Assembly (NCBI GenBank): GCA_045604965.1
Contig: JAZUPB010000047.1
Coordinates: forward strand, 1 to 33,239
Source of the DNA: JAISGQ01 sp045604965
GTDB lineage: Bacteria; Bacillota; Clostridia; Oscillospirales; Acutalibacteraceae
DNA: 33,239 nucleotides
Reading direction: 5' to 3'
Part shown: positions 1-6,743 of the stretch, in pieces
How the letters are laid out: each line of letters opens with the position of its first letter
Numbering within the stretch: the first letter of the stretch is position 1
The notes under the pieces: generated by a model
Told to the model about the DNA's origin: nothing
What the model saw: only the letters and a program-made list of their open reading frames with translations
Database searches by the model: none
Translations under genes and position numbers: made by a program

Positions 1-28
1 TTTGAACCTGCGACCTCCGGGTTATGAG
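1..28. repeat. Left attachment site core (att repeat)
   Basis: These 28 bases match 6537-6564 exactly. They correspond to the anticodon-loop to T-loop part of the minus-strand tRNA-fMet gene. Beyond base 28 the copies diverge (TA here, CC in the tRNA). The window starts at the edge of the match, so the core could extend further left, where the displaced tRNA 3' end would be expected. Confidence 0.93.
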
Positions 29-143
29 TAAGAAAATTTGCTTTTCATAGCATTTTCTATCGTTTATTTACTTTGATTTCATGCGTTTTTTGAGCTTTAT
101 TCTTTGATTATCATTCATATAATAATCTTTCTTTTATTAACTT

Positions 144-163
144 TAACGGACATATAACGGACA
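144..163. repeat. Putative integrase arm-type sites, left end
   Basis: Two copies of TAACGGACA (144-152 and 155-163) lie 11 bp apart. The same pair, also 11 bp apart and in the same orientation, lies at the right end (6416-6424 and 6427-6435, the last with one change). Paired short direct repeats inside both ends of a tyrosine-integrase element are the expected arrangement for arm-type binding sites. Function is inferred. Confidence 0.65.
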
Positions 164-190
164 ATCCACATACAAGTAAATTGCCCGTTT

Positions 191-619
191 TTATTGATTT
201 TGGTCATGTTGGTCAATAATCTTCTGCAACGTGTTAATCCCGTTTCTTTGAGTTATTACCACCCACGAATATGACCTATCTTCGTTTATTGCTATCTCCT
301 GCAACTTACGCCCCAAAATGTAAATTTGAAACAGAACGTTGTATTGTTGAGTTGGTAATTGCTCAATCATTTTTATTATTTCTTTACGCATTTTATATAA
401 ATCCTGAATTTCATCTCTAAGCTCCTGTTCCATGCGCAAGTATGTACAAATTATGGATTCTTTTCTATCTGGATTTAATGTTGTTTTTACTTTCATCCCA
501 TCAATTGGCTCTGGGGTTATTCGTATAGCTTCGTCATGCAACTTCTGAATAGCATCATACTTATTATTGATCATTGTATCACTCTTGCGAATCTGCTCTA
601 AACATTCTCTTGCATTCAT
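191..619 (-). CDS. DUF1492 / ArpU-like phage regulator
   Basis: This 142-residue protein resembles the DUF1492 family found late in the early-gene block of Firmicutes prophages and satellites. Residues 1-85 look like a charged helical coiled-coil segment. Residues 88-138 (from LPTQQYNVLF to the end) look like a sigma-70 region 4 type helix-turn-helix, as in the ArpU and RinA late activators. It is the last gene of the leftward block and ends about 160 bp before the left attachment repeat. A ribosome binding site (AGAAGGGG) lies just upstream of its ATG. The likely role is a transcription regulator of a helper phage or of the element; this is inferred from family resemblance only. Confidence 0.65.
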   Translation of the reverse strand: MNARECLEQIRKSDTMINNKYDAIQKLHDEAIRITPEPIDGMKVKTTLNPDRKESIICTYLRMEQELRDEIQDLYKMRKEIIKMIEQLPTQQYNVLFQIYILGRKLQEIAINEDRSYSWVVITQRNGINTLQKIIDQHDQNQ

Positions 620-645
620 ATTTTTCCCCTTCTAAATCAACAAAT

Positions 646-681
646 GAAATAGGACGGGCATTTTCATACCCGCCCTATTTC
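646..681 (-). other. Hairpin between two element genes
   Basis: A 13-bp stem (646-658 with 669-681, one G.U pair in the minus-strand RNA) closes a 10-base loop. It lies between the 718-1317 gene and the DUF1492 gene. Only a weak T-rich stretch follows on the minus strand, so it may be a partial terminator or an mRNA-processing structure. Confidence 0.5.
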
Positions 682-717
682 ACGAAAGATTATATGTGAA
701 CTATTATGTCATGACCG

Positions 718-1317
718 TTATTCACTCAATGTATATCTACCCTCTAAAAACTCATTAACAGTAACTGCAAGAGCTGTAATGGGGTTATTATCAGACTGTA
801 GCAATGCCCCCATATATGAACTACCTTTATACTGAATGCCCCAATTTAAAAGCAATCTTTCCCCATCGTTAATATCATCCATTATTGCATCTGGATAAAG
901 AACACTTATATTCGCTGCTCTCCCATGCTTGTGTAGCAAATCCGCAAGAGTTCTGAAAGCAAGATAATTATTCTTGTATTTCTCAAGAAATGCCGATGCT
1001 TCATATTCCGTAATTCCCTTTCCATTAACTCTGATTGCTTCCAGCGTAGCAGGAAAGTCCAGCGGCGCATCGGTTGTCACAATCTTATTTACCATATCAC
1101 GGACAGCAGCAAATTCCGCTTTAACAGTTTCGCTGAAAATGAGCTTCTGTTGTTCCTCTGTTTCAAGCAAAACCGCTCGCAGCTTTCCAATATGTGATAC
1201 AGGATCTTTGTATGTGTCCATTGCCTTTTTCTTTTCGATTTCGAATGTTTTGTTTGCTGTTGTCATTATACTGTCAAGATTTGCGACAGCCTGTAACGAT
1301 TTTTCAAAAAGTGCCAT
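718..1317 (-). CDS. Hypothetical element protein, 199 aa
   Basis: I do not recognise a family. The N-terminal third (to about residue 75) is charged and helical and could form a coiled coil. The rest is a mixed alpha/beta-looking globular region with no catalytic motif I can name and no membrane segment. The start is supported by an AAGGAAG ribosome binding site about 9 bases upstream. It sits between a very small gene upstream and the DUF1492 gene downstream, separated from the latter by a hairpin, so it probably belongs to the same leftward transcript. Confidence 0.6.
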   Translation of the reverse strand: MALFEKSLQAVANLDSIMTTANKTFEIEKKKAMDTYKDPVSHIGKLRAVLLETEEQQKLIFSETVKAEFAAVRDMVNKIVTTDAPLDFPATLEAIRVNGKGITEYEASAFLEKYKNNYLAFRTLADLLHKHGRAANISVLYPDAIMDDINDGERLLLNWGIQYKGSSYMGALLQSDNNPITALAVTVNEFLEGRYTLSE

Positions 1318-1337
1318 TATTTATACTTCCTTTCTGC

Positions 1338-1538
1338 TTATTCTACTACAAAATACTGCATTACTTTTCCAGTTCGTGTGTCTATTAACGGTTGAATCAC
1401 ACCGACTTGTCTATGTTTACCGTCTATGTTTTCAAAACGCTTTAGCATTTCTCTTTTTACTTTGATTGCCGCTTTCCCTTCCGGGGTCTGTTGCCGCAGA
1501 TATTCCCTTTCTAAGGCTTCATACTTCGTCAATTTCAT
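1338..1538 (-). CDS. Small hypothetical element protein, 66 aa
   Basis: The start MKLTKYEALEREYL at 1538 is preferred over the longer frame opening at 1595, because a GGAG and G-rich stretch lies just upstream and the 1595 start would sit deep inside the preceding gene. The gene overlaps the end of that gene by 20 bases, suggesting translational coupling. The protein is basic in the middle (residues 18-35), with a short beta-like tail ending in QYFVVE. No family is recognised. Confidence 0.55.
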   Translation of the reverse strand: MKLTKYEALEREYLRQQTPEGKAAIKVKREMLKRFENIDGKHRQVGVIQPLIDTRTGKVMQYFVVE

Positions 1539-1818
1539 CACCCCACTCTCCGAAATCATACAAAAATAAAATGCTTTTCTCAGAATTACACCCATTCGGA
1601 AAACAATATTGTTCTGCTACTTGTTCCAACGTAGCTGCAGTGACTTCCCTGATTATATGTGTGGGATCACCTCTGCCGCTGTATTTGGTTTCATATATTT
1701 TAAAAGTGCAAGGTTCATCTGTAGTTTCAATGAATGAGACACAAATAGCTTCTGGAGAAACAATCTTTTTCAGATTCTTGATTTCATTTTCAATAGATGA
1801 TAGTGAGCGCTTTCTCAT
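1519..1818 (-). CDS. Small hypothetical element protein, 99 aa
   Basis: The start codon overlaps the stop of the upstream HTH gene by one base (TAATG), and a strong AGGAGGTG ribosome binding site precedes it, so the two are probably translationally coupled. The product begins with a basic helix (MRKRSLSSIENEIKNLKKI) and continues with a beta-rich part and an acidic end (EWGDEIDEV). I see no named domain. In phage-like early operons such proteins are usually accessory and uncharacterised. Confidence 0.6.
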   Translation of the reverse strand: MRKRSLSSIENEIKNLKKIVSPEAICVSFIETTDEPCTFKIYETKYSGRGDPTHIIREVTAATLEQVAEQYCFPNGCNSEKSILFLYDFGEWGDEIDEV

Positions 1819-2186
1819 TATTCACCTCCTCCATCAATAGCACGCTTCAGATTTTCAATTTCATCAATAAGCTTCTCTTTGGTATAGGCTTCCATGCCCA
1901 GTTCCAGAAGGAAACGAGCCGCCGCCACCCTTGAAGAATCCGTGCATGAATCGTCCTGCATAATGTCCTTCAGCGTGTCCAGCGCATCCATAGATAGGGC
2001 TTGCGCCCTTTTCATGGTGTCAGAATATATTCGCTCCTTCAACTCAGAAAGATACTCCTGAAATGATTTTTGTTTTCGCAAGCGGGTTGCTGTACTTTGG
2101 CTGATCCCTGTCTTTTGTGCAGCTTCCTTTACTGTTCGACATAATATCAAATTCAAAGCAAAAGTTTCTTTTGTATCATTGGTCAC
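1818..2186 (-). CDS. HTH protein, small-terminase-like (phBC6A51-type)
   Basis: The frame is open from an ATG at 2201, but that ATG has no ribosome binding site. A GTG at 2186 has GGAGGGA six bases upstream, so the start is placed there (122 aa). A helix-turn-helix lies at about residues 17-40 (TVKEAAQKTGISQSTATRLR). A helical region with an SSRVAAARFLLELG segment follows, as in small terminase-like HTH proteins of Gram-positive phages. If correct, it would recognise packaging-site DNA. No large terminase is present, which would fit a satellite using a helper's packaging motor. A plain regulator is the alternative. Confidence 0.6.
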   Translation of the reverse strand: MTNDTKETFALNLILCRTVKEAAQKTGISQSTATRLRKQKSFQEYLSELKERIYSDTMKRAQALSMDALDTLKDIMQDDSCTDSSRVAAARFLLELGMEAYTKEKLIDEIENLKRAIDGGGE

Positions 2187-2257
2187 GACTTCTCCCTCCA
2201 TTCAATTTTGAATTCATGCTCAAACATGGTCATTCCCGTTCATCGTGCGACTGATTG

Positions 2258-2593
2258 TCACAGGCTTCCCATGCTTATCTGTTCACCATTTTCAAATTTT
2301 GCGGGTTCTGTTTCCCGCAAAAACCTTCTTGCAGTTTTTATAGCTAAGAATGTATGCTTTGCCCTGTTTTCCAGAGTGCGCACAAATTCAGCCACTTCAA
2401 CACGATTTTTACTGGTATAATAACCACCAGATGTACTGGACAAAATCAACGCCCCTGCTTTTCTTTCTTGAGCAATCTTTAATTGCAGTTCACGTTTGCT
2501 TTTCAGGTTAAGTATAGTTAATAAAGCATCTGCGCTAATTGCATTATCCTTGCCCTCTGGAAGAATCATCAAAATTTTAAAAGTGTTTTCCAT
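2258..2593 (-). CDS. Hypothetical winged-helix-like element protein, 111 aa
   Basis: The sequence has the feel of a winged-helix DNA-binding protein. A short helical opening (MENTFKILMILP) is followed by SADALLTILNLKSKRELQLKI, which could be a helix-turn-helix, then the LILSSTSGGYYTS strand-turn-strand typical of a wing. A C-terminal helix follows (about residues 68-95). Proteins of this look are common in early regions of Clostridia prophages. A good ribosome binding site (AAGGAAG) precedes the ATG. Its role in replication or regulation is unknown. Confidence 0.55.
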   Translation of the reverse strand: MENTFKILMILPEGKDNAISADALLTILNLKSKRELQLKIAQERKAGALILSSTSGGYYTSKNRVEVAEFVRTLENRAKHTFLAIKTARRFLRETEPAKFENGEQISMGSL

Positions 2594-2636
2594 ATTAGTT
2601 CACTTCCTTTCTGTTATTCATTTTCAGTTCAGGTCT

Positions 2637-2861
2637 TCAGCTGCGATTCTGTTGTTTCTCTTGCCATATCAGATCAGCAACAATCATCCTGAATGCAAGA
2701 TTTGTAAAAGAATCATCCAGTTTCTGAATTCGTCCGCTTTTTTGATAAATCGCCAACACTCTTTGAAGCTGTTCCATCTGTGACGGGTATAAAGTTCCGC
2801 ATAGGGCAATTCCGTATTTTTCAATAGTCTTGCTAAAATCAACTGCTGATTGCTTGTCCAT
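2637..2861 (-). CDS. Small hypothetical element protein, 74 aa
   Basis: A very strong AGGAGGTG ribosome binding site lies directly upstream of the ATG, and the gene starts 10 bases after the DUF6291 gene ends, so it belongs to the leftward transcript. The 74-residue product is predicted mostly helical, with no membrane segment or cysteine motif. I do not recognise a family. Confidence 0.6.
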   Translation of the reverse strand: MDKQSAVDFSKTIEKYGIALCGTLYPSQMEQLQRVLAIYQKSGRIQKLDDSFTNLAFRMIVADLIWQEKQQNRS

Positions 2862-2871
2862 CTTCCACCTC

Positions 2872-3399
2872 CTATGAGTGGTAATTTCTTAATTTTCGAA
2901 TCATTTCTTGTCGTAATTCATCGTCTGACTTTTCCAATTCTTCATCGTCAAATAAAAAGCGCTTATCATCCCACGCCCTCTCTTCTATTGTTTTTTTTGT
3001 TTTGGATTTAATATATGATATTTTTTCTGTTTTTTCTTTTTCGGTTTCTATTTCCTGATCATCACGCATCGAAGGACAGCGTTCTTTATCATTCGATTGT
3101 CCACCTTCAATTTTCCAATCATCAAATGATAAAGGTGTTTGTCCATTCTTTTTTGCTTCTCGGCAATAAACCGAATATTGGTTTTTTAGGCATTTTAAAT
3201 CATAAGCTTCTGCATCCCTGTCAATTCTGGGTTGAATAAAATCCCATGCAACCGATACCCCAACATCATCGAATTCAGGAAGTACACCAAACTGTGCATA
3301 TTCCAATAACGCTTCAAACAAATCAGCCTTTTGCACTTTGGTCAAGCGTTTAAGGGCTGGAAGCATATCGAAGTAAAACATCACTCCAGGTCTTGCCAT
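2872..3399 (-). CDS. DUF6291 domain protein, phage replication-type
   Basis: The start MARPGVMFYFDMLPAL at 3399 is chosen because AAGGGTG lies eight bases upstream and the next in-frame ATG would overlap the upstream gene. Residues 1-95 match the DUF6291 pattern I remember: aromatic FYFDM near the start, a VAWDFIQPRIDRDAEAYD segment, then KNQYSVYCREAKK. These proteins occur in the replication part of Firmicutes prophages. The C-terminal 75 residues are highly charged and probably disordered. Its ribosome binding site lies within the end of the upstream xis-like gene, so the two are likely coupled. A replication role is inferred from context. Confidence 0.65.
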   Translation of the reverse strand: MARPGVMFYFDMLPALKRLTKVQKADLFEALLEYAQFGVLPEFDDVGVSVAWDFIQPRIDRDAEAYDLKCLKNQYSVYCREAKKNGQTPLSFDDWKIEGGQSNDKERCPSMRDDQEIETEKEKTEKISYIKSKTKKTIEERAWDDKRFLFDDEELEKSDDELRQEMIRKLRNYHS

Positions 3400-3403
3400 G
3401 AAA

Positions 3404-3592
3404 TCACCCTTTTTCGTTCGTCTCACAAGCGGGAGTGTTCAGGAATTCAGCCAGCCGATCCATATTTACAAGGTATTTGCTTCCCGCTTTCACAAAATAG
3501 TTGAATTCACCTGACAGAATCCATTTTCGTAAACAACTGTATGTCAGTCCAGTTTCTGCAGCTGCTTGCCGTAAAGTCATCATCTTCGGCAT
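3404..3592 (-). CDS. MerR/excisionase-type helix-turn-helix protein
   Basis: At 62 residues this is a single winged-helix domain of the MerR/excisionase type. TLRQAAAETGLTYSCLRKWI forms the recognition helices, and GSKYLVNMDRLAEFL forms the wing and last helix. In integrated elements such proteins act as excisionase or as the activator of the early operon. It is the second gene of the leftward block, next to the Cro-like gene and close to the operator region, which fits an excision role. The ATG has an AAGGTGG site upstream. Confidence 0.75.
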   Translation of the reverse strand: MPKMMTLRQAAAETGLTYSCLRKWILSGEFNYFVKAGSKYLVNMDRLAEFLNTPACETNEKG

Positions 3593-3594
3593 AG

Positions 3595-3768
3595 TTATAC
3601 CACCTTCCCATTCTGGATTAGTGACACAATATTTCTCTGCTTTTCCTCTGGAAGTTCAACACGAAGCAGGCGTGACAATGCCGATTCACTGATATTGAGC
3701 AATTTGGCTACCTGCCACTGCTTCATCCCGTACTGTGTCATTGCAATTCTGATTGCCATATTTTTCAT
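3595..3768 (-). CDS. Small Cro-like HTH regulator, 57 aa
   Basis: A 57-codon frame starts MKNMAIRIAMTQYGMKQWQV and continues with AKLLNISESALSRLLR, a clear XRE/Cro-type helix-turn-helix. AGGGTG lies seven bases before the ATG. It ends two bases before the excisionase-like gene. It is the first gene of the leftward block and faces the CI-like repressor across the operator region, the position of Cro in lambdoid switches. That role is inferred from position and domain. Confidence 0.75.
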   Translation of the reverse strand: MKNMAIRIAMTQYGMKQWQVAKLLNISESALSRLLRVELPEEKQRNIVSLIQNGKVV

Positions 3769-3801
3769 TTTGTTTCACCCTTTCAATTGACAACTCAAAA
3801 A

Positions 3802-3911
3802 CAATGTGCTATATTGATTACAGCAAGAAACAATCTTGTTGCTGTATTTAATATAGCACATTGAGAATCTATATTCAATTTGGTAATTTTGATTTTCTAA
3901 AATATAGCACA
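3802..3911. promoter_or_regulatory. Divergent operator region of the element switch
   Basis: A 14-bp sequence, CAATGTGCTATATT (3802-3815), is repeated as its exact inverse at 3850-3863, and 11 bases of the inverse copy occur again at 3901-3911. The leftward promoter candidate TTGAAT-17 bp-TATATT has its -10 inside the 3850-3863 copy. A rightward candidate (TTGAGA at 3861, TAATTT at 3884, 17 bp) starts in the same copy. An additional ACAATCTTGT palindrome lies near 3830. The pattern fits binding sites for the repressor at 3925 and the Cro-like protein at 3768. Confidence 0.75.
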
Positions 3912-3924
3912 AAGGATTGATGAC

Positions 3925-4626
3925 ATGGCAAATCGCAAAAAAGAAAAGAACCCCATTGTAAACGAAAGGCTAAATTCTTTGCTTGCAGAAAATAATACAA
4001 GTAGTCGTTGGCTTTGCCGCAATGTATTGCTTCAGGACGGCATTGAATATTCCTCTTCAAATTTTAGCCGCTTCACCACAGGGAAAGCCCAGCCCCCCGA
4101 CTGGATTATTGAAAAGCTGGCAAAATATTTTAAAGTTCGTTTTGAATGGTTGAAAGGTCTGGACGATTTCAAAACTGAATCCGATTTGATACATTCAAAT
4201 GTTGCAAGTTTCTTTGAGCAAATCGGAAATTTTGCAATGAATCCGCAAAAAGTAAGCAAGTTTGACAGAATCGTTAAACTCGGTGCAATAGGCGATACGC
4301 TCACCCAGATTTACGGTGTTCCTGATGATTGGAATGAACTCCCCATGGAACATGGAATAAAACTGATTATGTATCTTGACGAACAACTGGAACACGCCTT
4401 TCATACCTATTTCAAATATGTTCACCCAATTGAAGACACTTCAGAAGACGATCAAGCTATTTCTAAATTCATTGATGGCGGTAGAACTATTTTGGAAAAT
4501 GTGCTATCCTGCGTTAAAGACACACCTCCACAAGGGACAACCGATGCTGAATTCTTCAAATCATTGGATAATGAACGGATTGATACACTGTCTGAAATTA
4601 TAAAAAACACATTAAAGAAAGGATGA
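3925..4626 (+). CDS. CI-like phage-type repressor
   Basis: The 233-residue protein has an N-terminal XRE-like domain (about residues 9-80). NFSRFTTGKAQPPDWIIEKLAKYF supplies the recognition and following helices, and FEWLKG closes the domain. The C-terminal part (about 85-233) is helical and lacks the S24 peptidase Ser/Lys pattern, so it probably does not self-cleave like LexA. Induction by an anti-repressor or a helper phage protein would then be expected. It reads rightward from the operator region, opposite the early block, and is followed within seven bases by a small gene. Confidence 0.78.
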   Translation: MANRKKEKNPIVNERLNSLLAENNTSSRWLCRNVLLQDGIEYSSSNFSRFTTGKAQPPDWIIEKLAKYFKVRFEWLKGLDDFKTESDLIHSNVASFFEQIGNFAMNPQKVSKFDRIVKLGAIGDTLTQIYGVPDDWNELPMEHGIKLIMYLDEQLEHAFHTYFKYVHPIEDTSEDDQAISKFIDGGRTILENVLSCVKDTPPQGTTDAEFFKSLDNERIDTLSEIIKNTLKKG

Positions 4627-4632
4627 CAAAGA

Positions 4633-4797
4633 ATGACTAAAAAACAGGAACTTATCGACTACATCATGTCCTTGACTCCAGAACAGGTAGACAAGCTAAC
4701 CGAGCGGCTTGACTTGTTAAAGAAAGTTGTAAGCATGACTGACAGCGAAGCAGTTTATACCAATGAATTAACAGGCAAACTATTTTTTGAACAATAA
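4633..4797 (+). CDS. Small element protein, 54 aa
   Basis: The frame starts seven bases after the repressor stop, with AAAGGA upstream of its ATG. The product is short and helical (MTKKQELIDYIMSLTPEQVD..., ending GKLFFEQ), charged, without membrane segment. Position suggests co-transcription with the repressor. No family is recognised. Confidence 0.6.
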   Translation: MTKKQELIDYIMSLTPEQVDKLTERLDLLKKVVSMTDSEAVYTNELTGKLFFEQ

Positions 4798-4808
4798 GGA
4801 GGATTAAA

Positions 4809-4910
4809 ATGAAAGCAGAATACATCAAAGCCATTGTTTCCATGTTAGAGAAATGCGAAGACATATCATTGCTGGACTTAATATTTCAGCTTTTACGCAA
4901 ATCAGCATGA
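4809..4910 (+). CDS. Very small ORF with strong ribosome binding site, 33 aa
   Basis: A perfect AAGGAGG sits just upstream of an ATG that opens a 33-codon frame (MKAEYIKAIVSMLEKCEDIS, ending FQLLRKSA). It lies between the preceding small gene and the integrase and may be a real microprotein of the repressor-integrase transcript. An N-terminally extended integrase start at 4853 would overlap it and is less likely. Confidence 0.5.
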   Translation: MKAEYIKAIVSMLEKCEDISLLDLIFQLLRKSA

Positions 4911-4919
4911 AAAGAAAAA

Positions 4920-4949
4920 GACCGCTACTGACGGCAATCAGTAACGGTC
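4920..4949 (+). other. Hairpin upstream of the integrase gene
   Basis: Bases 4920-4931 pair with 4938-4949 (12 bp, one mismatch, loop CGGCAA). No T-run follows, so it is not a standard terminator. It sits about 95 bp upstream of the integrase start and could moderate read-through from the repressor transcript or act as a protein site. Confidence 0.55.
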
Positions 4950-5044
4950 TGCATGGGATCATCAAAGGGAAACCTCTGACAATCAGTCGCAAATGTATTG
5001 TAGCAGATTTCCCTTTATATTTCAATAAAAGGGAGAATATATTT

Positions 5045-6418
5045 ATGGCAACAATTAAAAAGCGTGGAAATTCCTATTTATTCCGCTGTTACGATGGATA
5101 CGATCAAAATGGAAAACAAATTGAACGTACAATGACATGGAAGATACCTGCGGGAATGAGTGAAAAGAAGGCTGAAAAAGAAGCTCTGCACGAAGCTGCA
5201 TTATTTGAAGAACGAGTTCGCACAGGACAAACAGCAGAACGAAAAATCAAATTCGCTGATTTCGCTGACAAATGGCTTGCTGATTATGCAGAAATTCAGC
5301 TTCGCCCCAAAACCGTACAGCGATACAAAGGGTTACTTGATCGTATCAAACCCGCAATAGGTCATATTTACCTTGACCGTCTACGTCCTACACATTTAAC
5401 CGCATTCTATAAGGATTTAAGTCAAGTGTACAAACCATCAAGCTATTCGATTTGTATTGATCTTAAAGCATATCTTAAGGAACATGGGATCACACAAATC
5501 AAGCTTGCCACAGATGCCCAAATCAGTACAAGTACAATCAAAGCTATTTTTTCTGGCAACAACGTATCTGAAGAAACAGCAAAAAATATTTCTAATGCCT
5601 TGCATTGCGATCTAAATAAACTGTTTGTTTCCTCGGATAATCCACAACCTATATCTGGGAAAACAATTTTGCATCATCACCGTTTAATATCTGTTATTCT
5701 GCAAACTGCCGTAGAGTGGCAATACATATCTTCTAATCCTGCAGAACGTGTCAAGCCCCCTAAAGTTGAACACCACGAAGCAGAATATTTAGATGATAAA
5801 CAATCAATTCATCTTCTGGATTTGCTGCAGAATCAGCCCACATATTATAAAACAGCTATTGAAGTATTACTATTTACTGGAATGCGCCGTGGTGAACTTC
5901 TGGGGCTTGAGTGGAATGATATTGATTTTAACAATCATACAATTACTATTCAACGTTCCCTTCAATATCTTCCTGAGATAGGAGTTTTTAAGGATGAAAC
6001 TAAAACTAAGTCCAGTCACCGTGTTATTAAAGTTCCTTCCAGTGCAATGAATTCCCTTCGTCACTATCGAACATGGCAAAGAATGTTATTTTTTCAAAGT
6101 GGAACACCTTGGAGCGAAAGCCATCAAGTTTTTGTAACACAGAACGGCACACCTATGCATCCAGATACACTTACAGGATGGTTCTCAGATTTTATTAAGA
6201 CAACTGACCTTCCACAAATTCACATTCACAGCTTACGACACACAAATGCGACACTTCAAATAGCAAACGGCGTATCTGTTACGACAGTTGCGGGCAACCT
6301 CGGTCACAGCAACGCAAACACAACTACAAAAGTATACGCTCACGCAATACAAAGTGCTGCTGCCGCATCTGCTCAAATGCTCGATGATCTTCTTTCTCCT
6401 GTAAAAAAACAGGCATAA
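5045..6418 (+). CDS. int: Tyrosine site-specific integrase with embedded XRE domain
   Basis: The 457-residue integrase begins MATIKKRGNSYLFRCYDGYD (an arm-binding type N-terminus), preceded by AAAGGGAG. The catalytic set is visible: R281 (TGMRRGE), K322, H395-x-x-R398 (HSLRH), H421 (GHSNAN) and nucleophile Y431 (KVYAHA). The core-binding domain (about 68-235) is interrupted near residues 138-196 by a segment resembling a Cro/CI helix-turn-helix (ITQIKLATDAQISTSTIKAI), after which the usual HHRLISVILQTAVEW pattern resumes. It catalyses integration and excision at the tRNA-fMet site next to which it ends. Its stop codon overlaps the putative right arm sites. Confidence 0.95.
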   Translation: MATIKKRGNSYLFRCYDGYDQNGKQIERTMTWKIPAGMSEKKAEKEALHEAALFEERVRTGQTAERKIKFADFADKWLADYAEIQLRPKTVQRYKGLLDRIKPAIGHIYLDRLRPTHLTAFYKDLSQVYKPSSYSICIDLKAYLKEHGITQIKLATDAQISTSTIKAIFSGNNVSEETAKNISNALHCDLNKLFVSSDNPQPISGKTILHHHRLISVILQTAVEWQYISSNPAERVKPPKVEHHEAEYLDDKQSIHLLDLLQNQPTYYKTAIEVLLFTGMRRGELLGLEWNDIDFNNHTITIQRSLQYLPEIGVFKDETKTKSSHRVIKVPSSAMNSLRHYRTWQRMLFFQSGTPWSESHQVFVTQNGTPMHPDTLTGWFSDFIKTTDLPQIHIHSLRHTNATLQIANGVSVTTVAGNLGHSNANTTTKVYAHAIQSAAAASAQMLDDLLSPVKKQA

Positions 6419-6435
6419 CGGACAAATAACGAACA
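6416..6435. repeat. Putative integrase arm-type sites, right end
   Basis: TAACGGACA at 6416-6424 and TAACGAACA at 6427-6435 repeat the left-end pair with the same 11-bp spacing and orientation. The first copy includes the integrase stop codon. Binding is inferred. Confidence 0.62.
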
Positions 6436-6479
6436 ATTTATTGTCCACAGCTTAAAACAGCCAAATGATTCAAACATAG

Positions 6480-6517
6480 AAAAAGCCCTGAAACCCGCAT
6501 GGTTTCAAGGCTTTTTT
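6480..6517. terminator. Bidirectional terminator after tRNA-fMet and int
   Basis: A stem of about 15 bp (AAAAAGCC plus TGAAACC pairing with GGTTTCA plus GGCTTTTTT, one unpaired base on each side) has T-runs on both strands. It would end the leftward tRNA transcript and the rightward integrase transcript. Confidence 0.88.
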
Positions 6518-6519
6518 CA

Positions 6520-6596
<77 letters not shown>

Positions 6597-6625
6597 ATAT
6601 GTGGCACTCGCTTAAGTGCCTTATT

Positions 6626-6654
6626 ACTATACACTATCCTAACGGAAATTGCAA
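6626..6654 (-). promoter_or_regulatory. Promoter of tRNA-fMet
   Basis: On the minus strand TTGCAA and TATAGT are separated by 17 bp and lie about 30 bp upstream of the tRNA 5' end. Confidence 0.75.
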
Positions 6655-6743
6655 GTCTTTTTTTGTATTTTAAAAAATTATTTTTCCATCTGCTCTTTTT
6701 TTCAAATTTCAGCATTTTTTGCAATATGCTTTCATATAAATAT

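Noticed and set aside
718..1538. A phage structural or lysis module in the element
   Set aside because: None of the small proteins has membrane segments, endolysin motifs or capsid-like features; they are left as hypothetical.
4853..5044. N-terminal extension of the integrase by 64 codons
   Set aside because: It overlaps a small gene with a perfect ribosome binding site, covers a hairpin, and lacks similarity to integrase N-termini, whereas MATIKKRGN at 5045 is typical.
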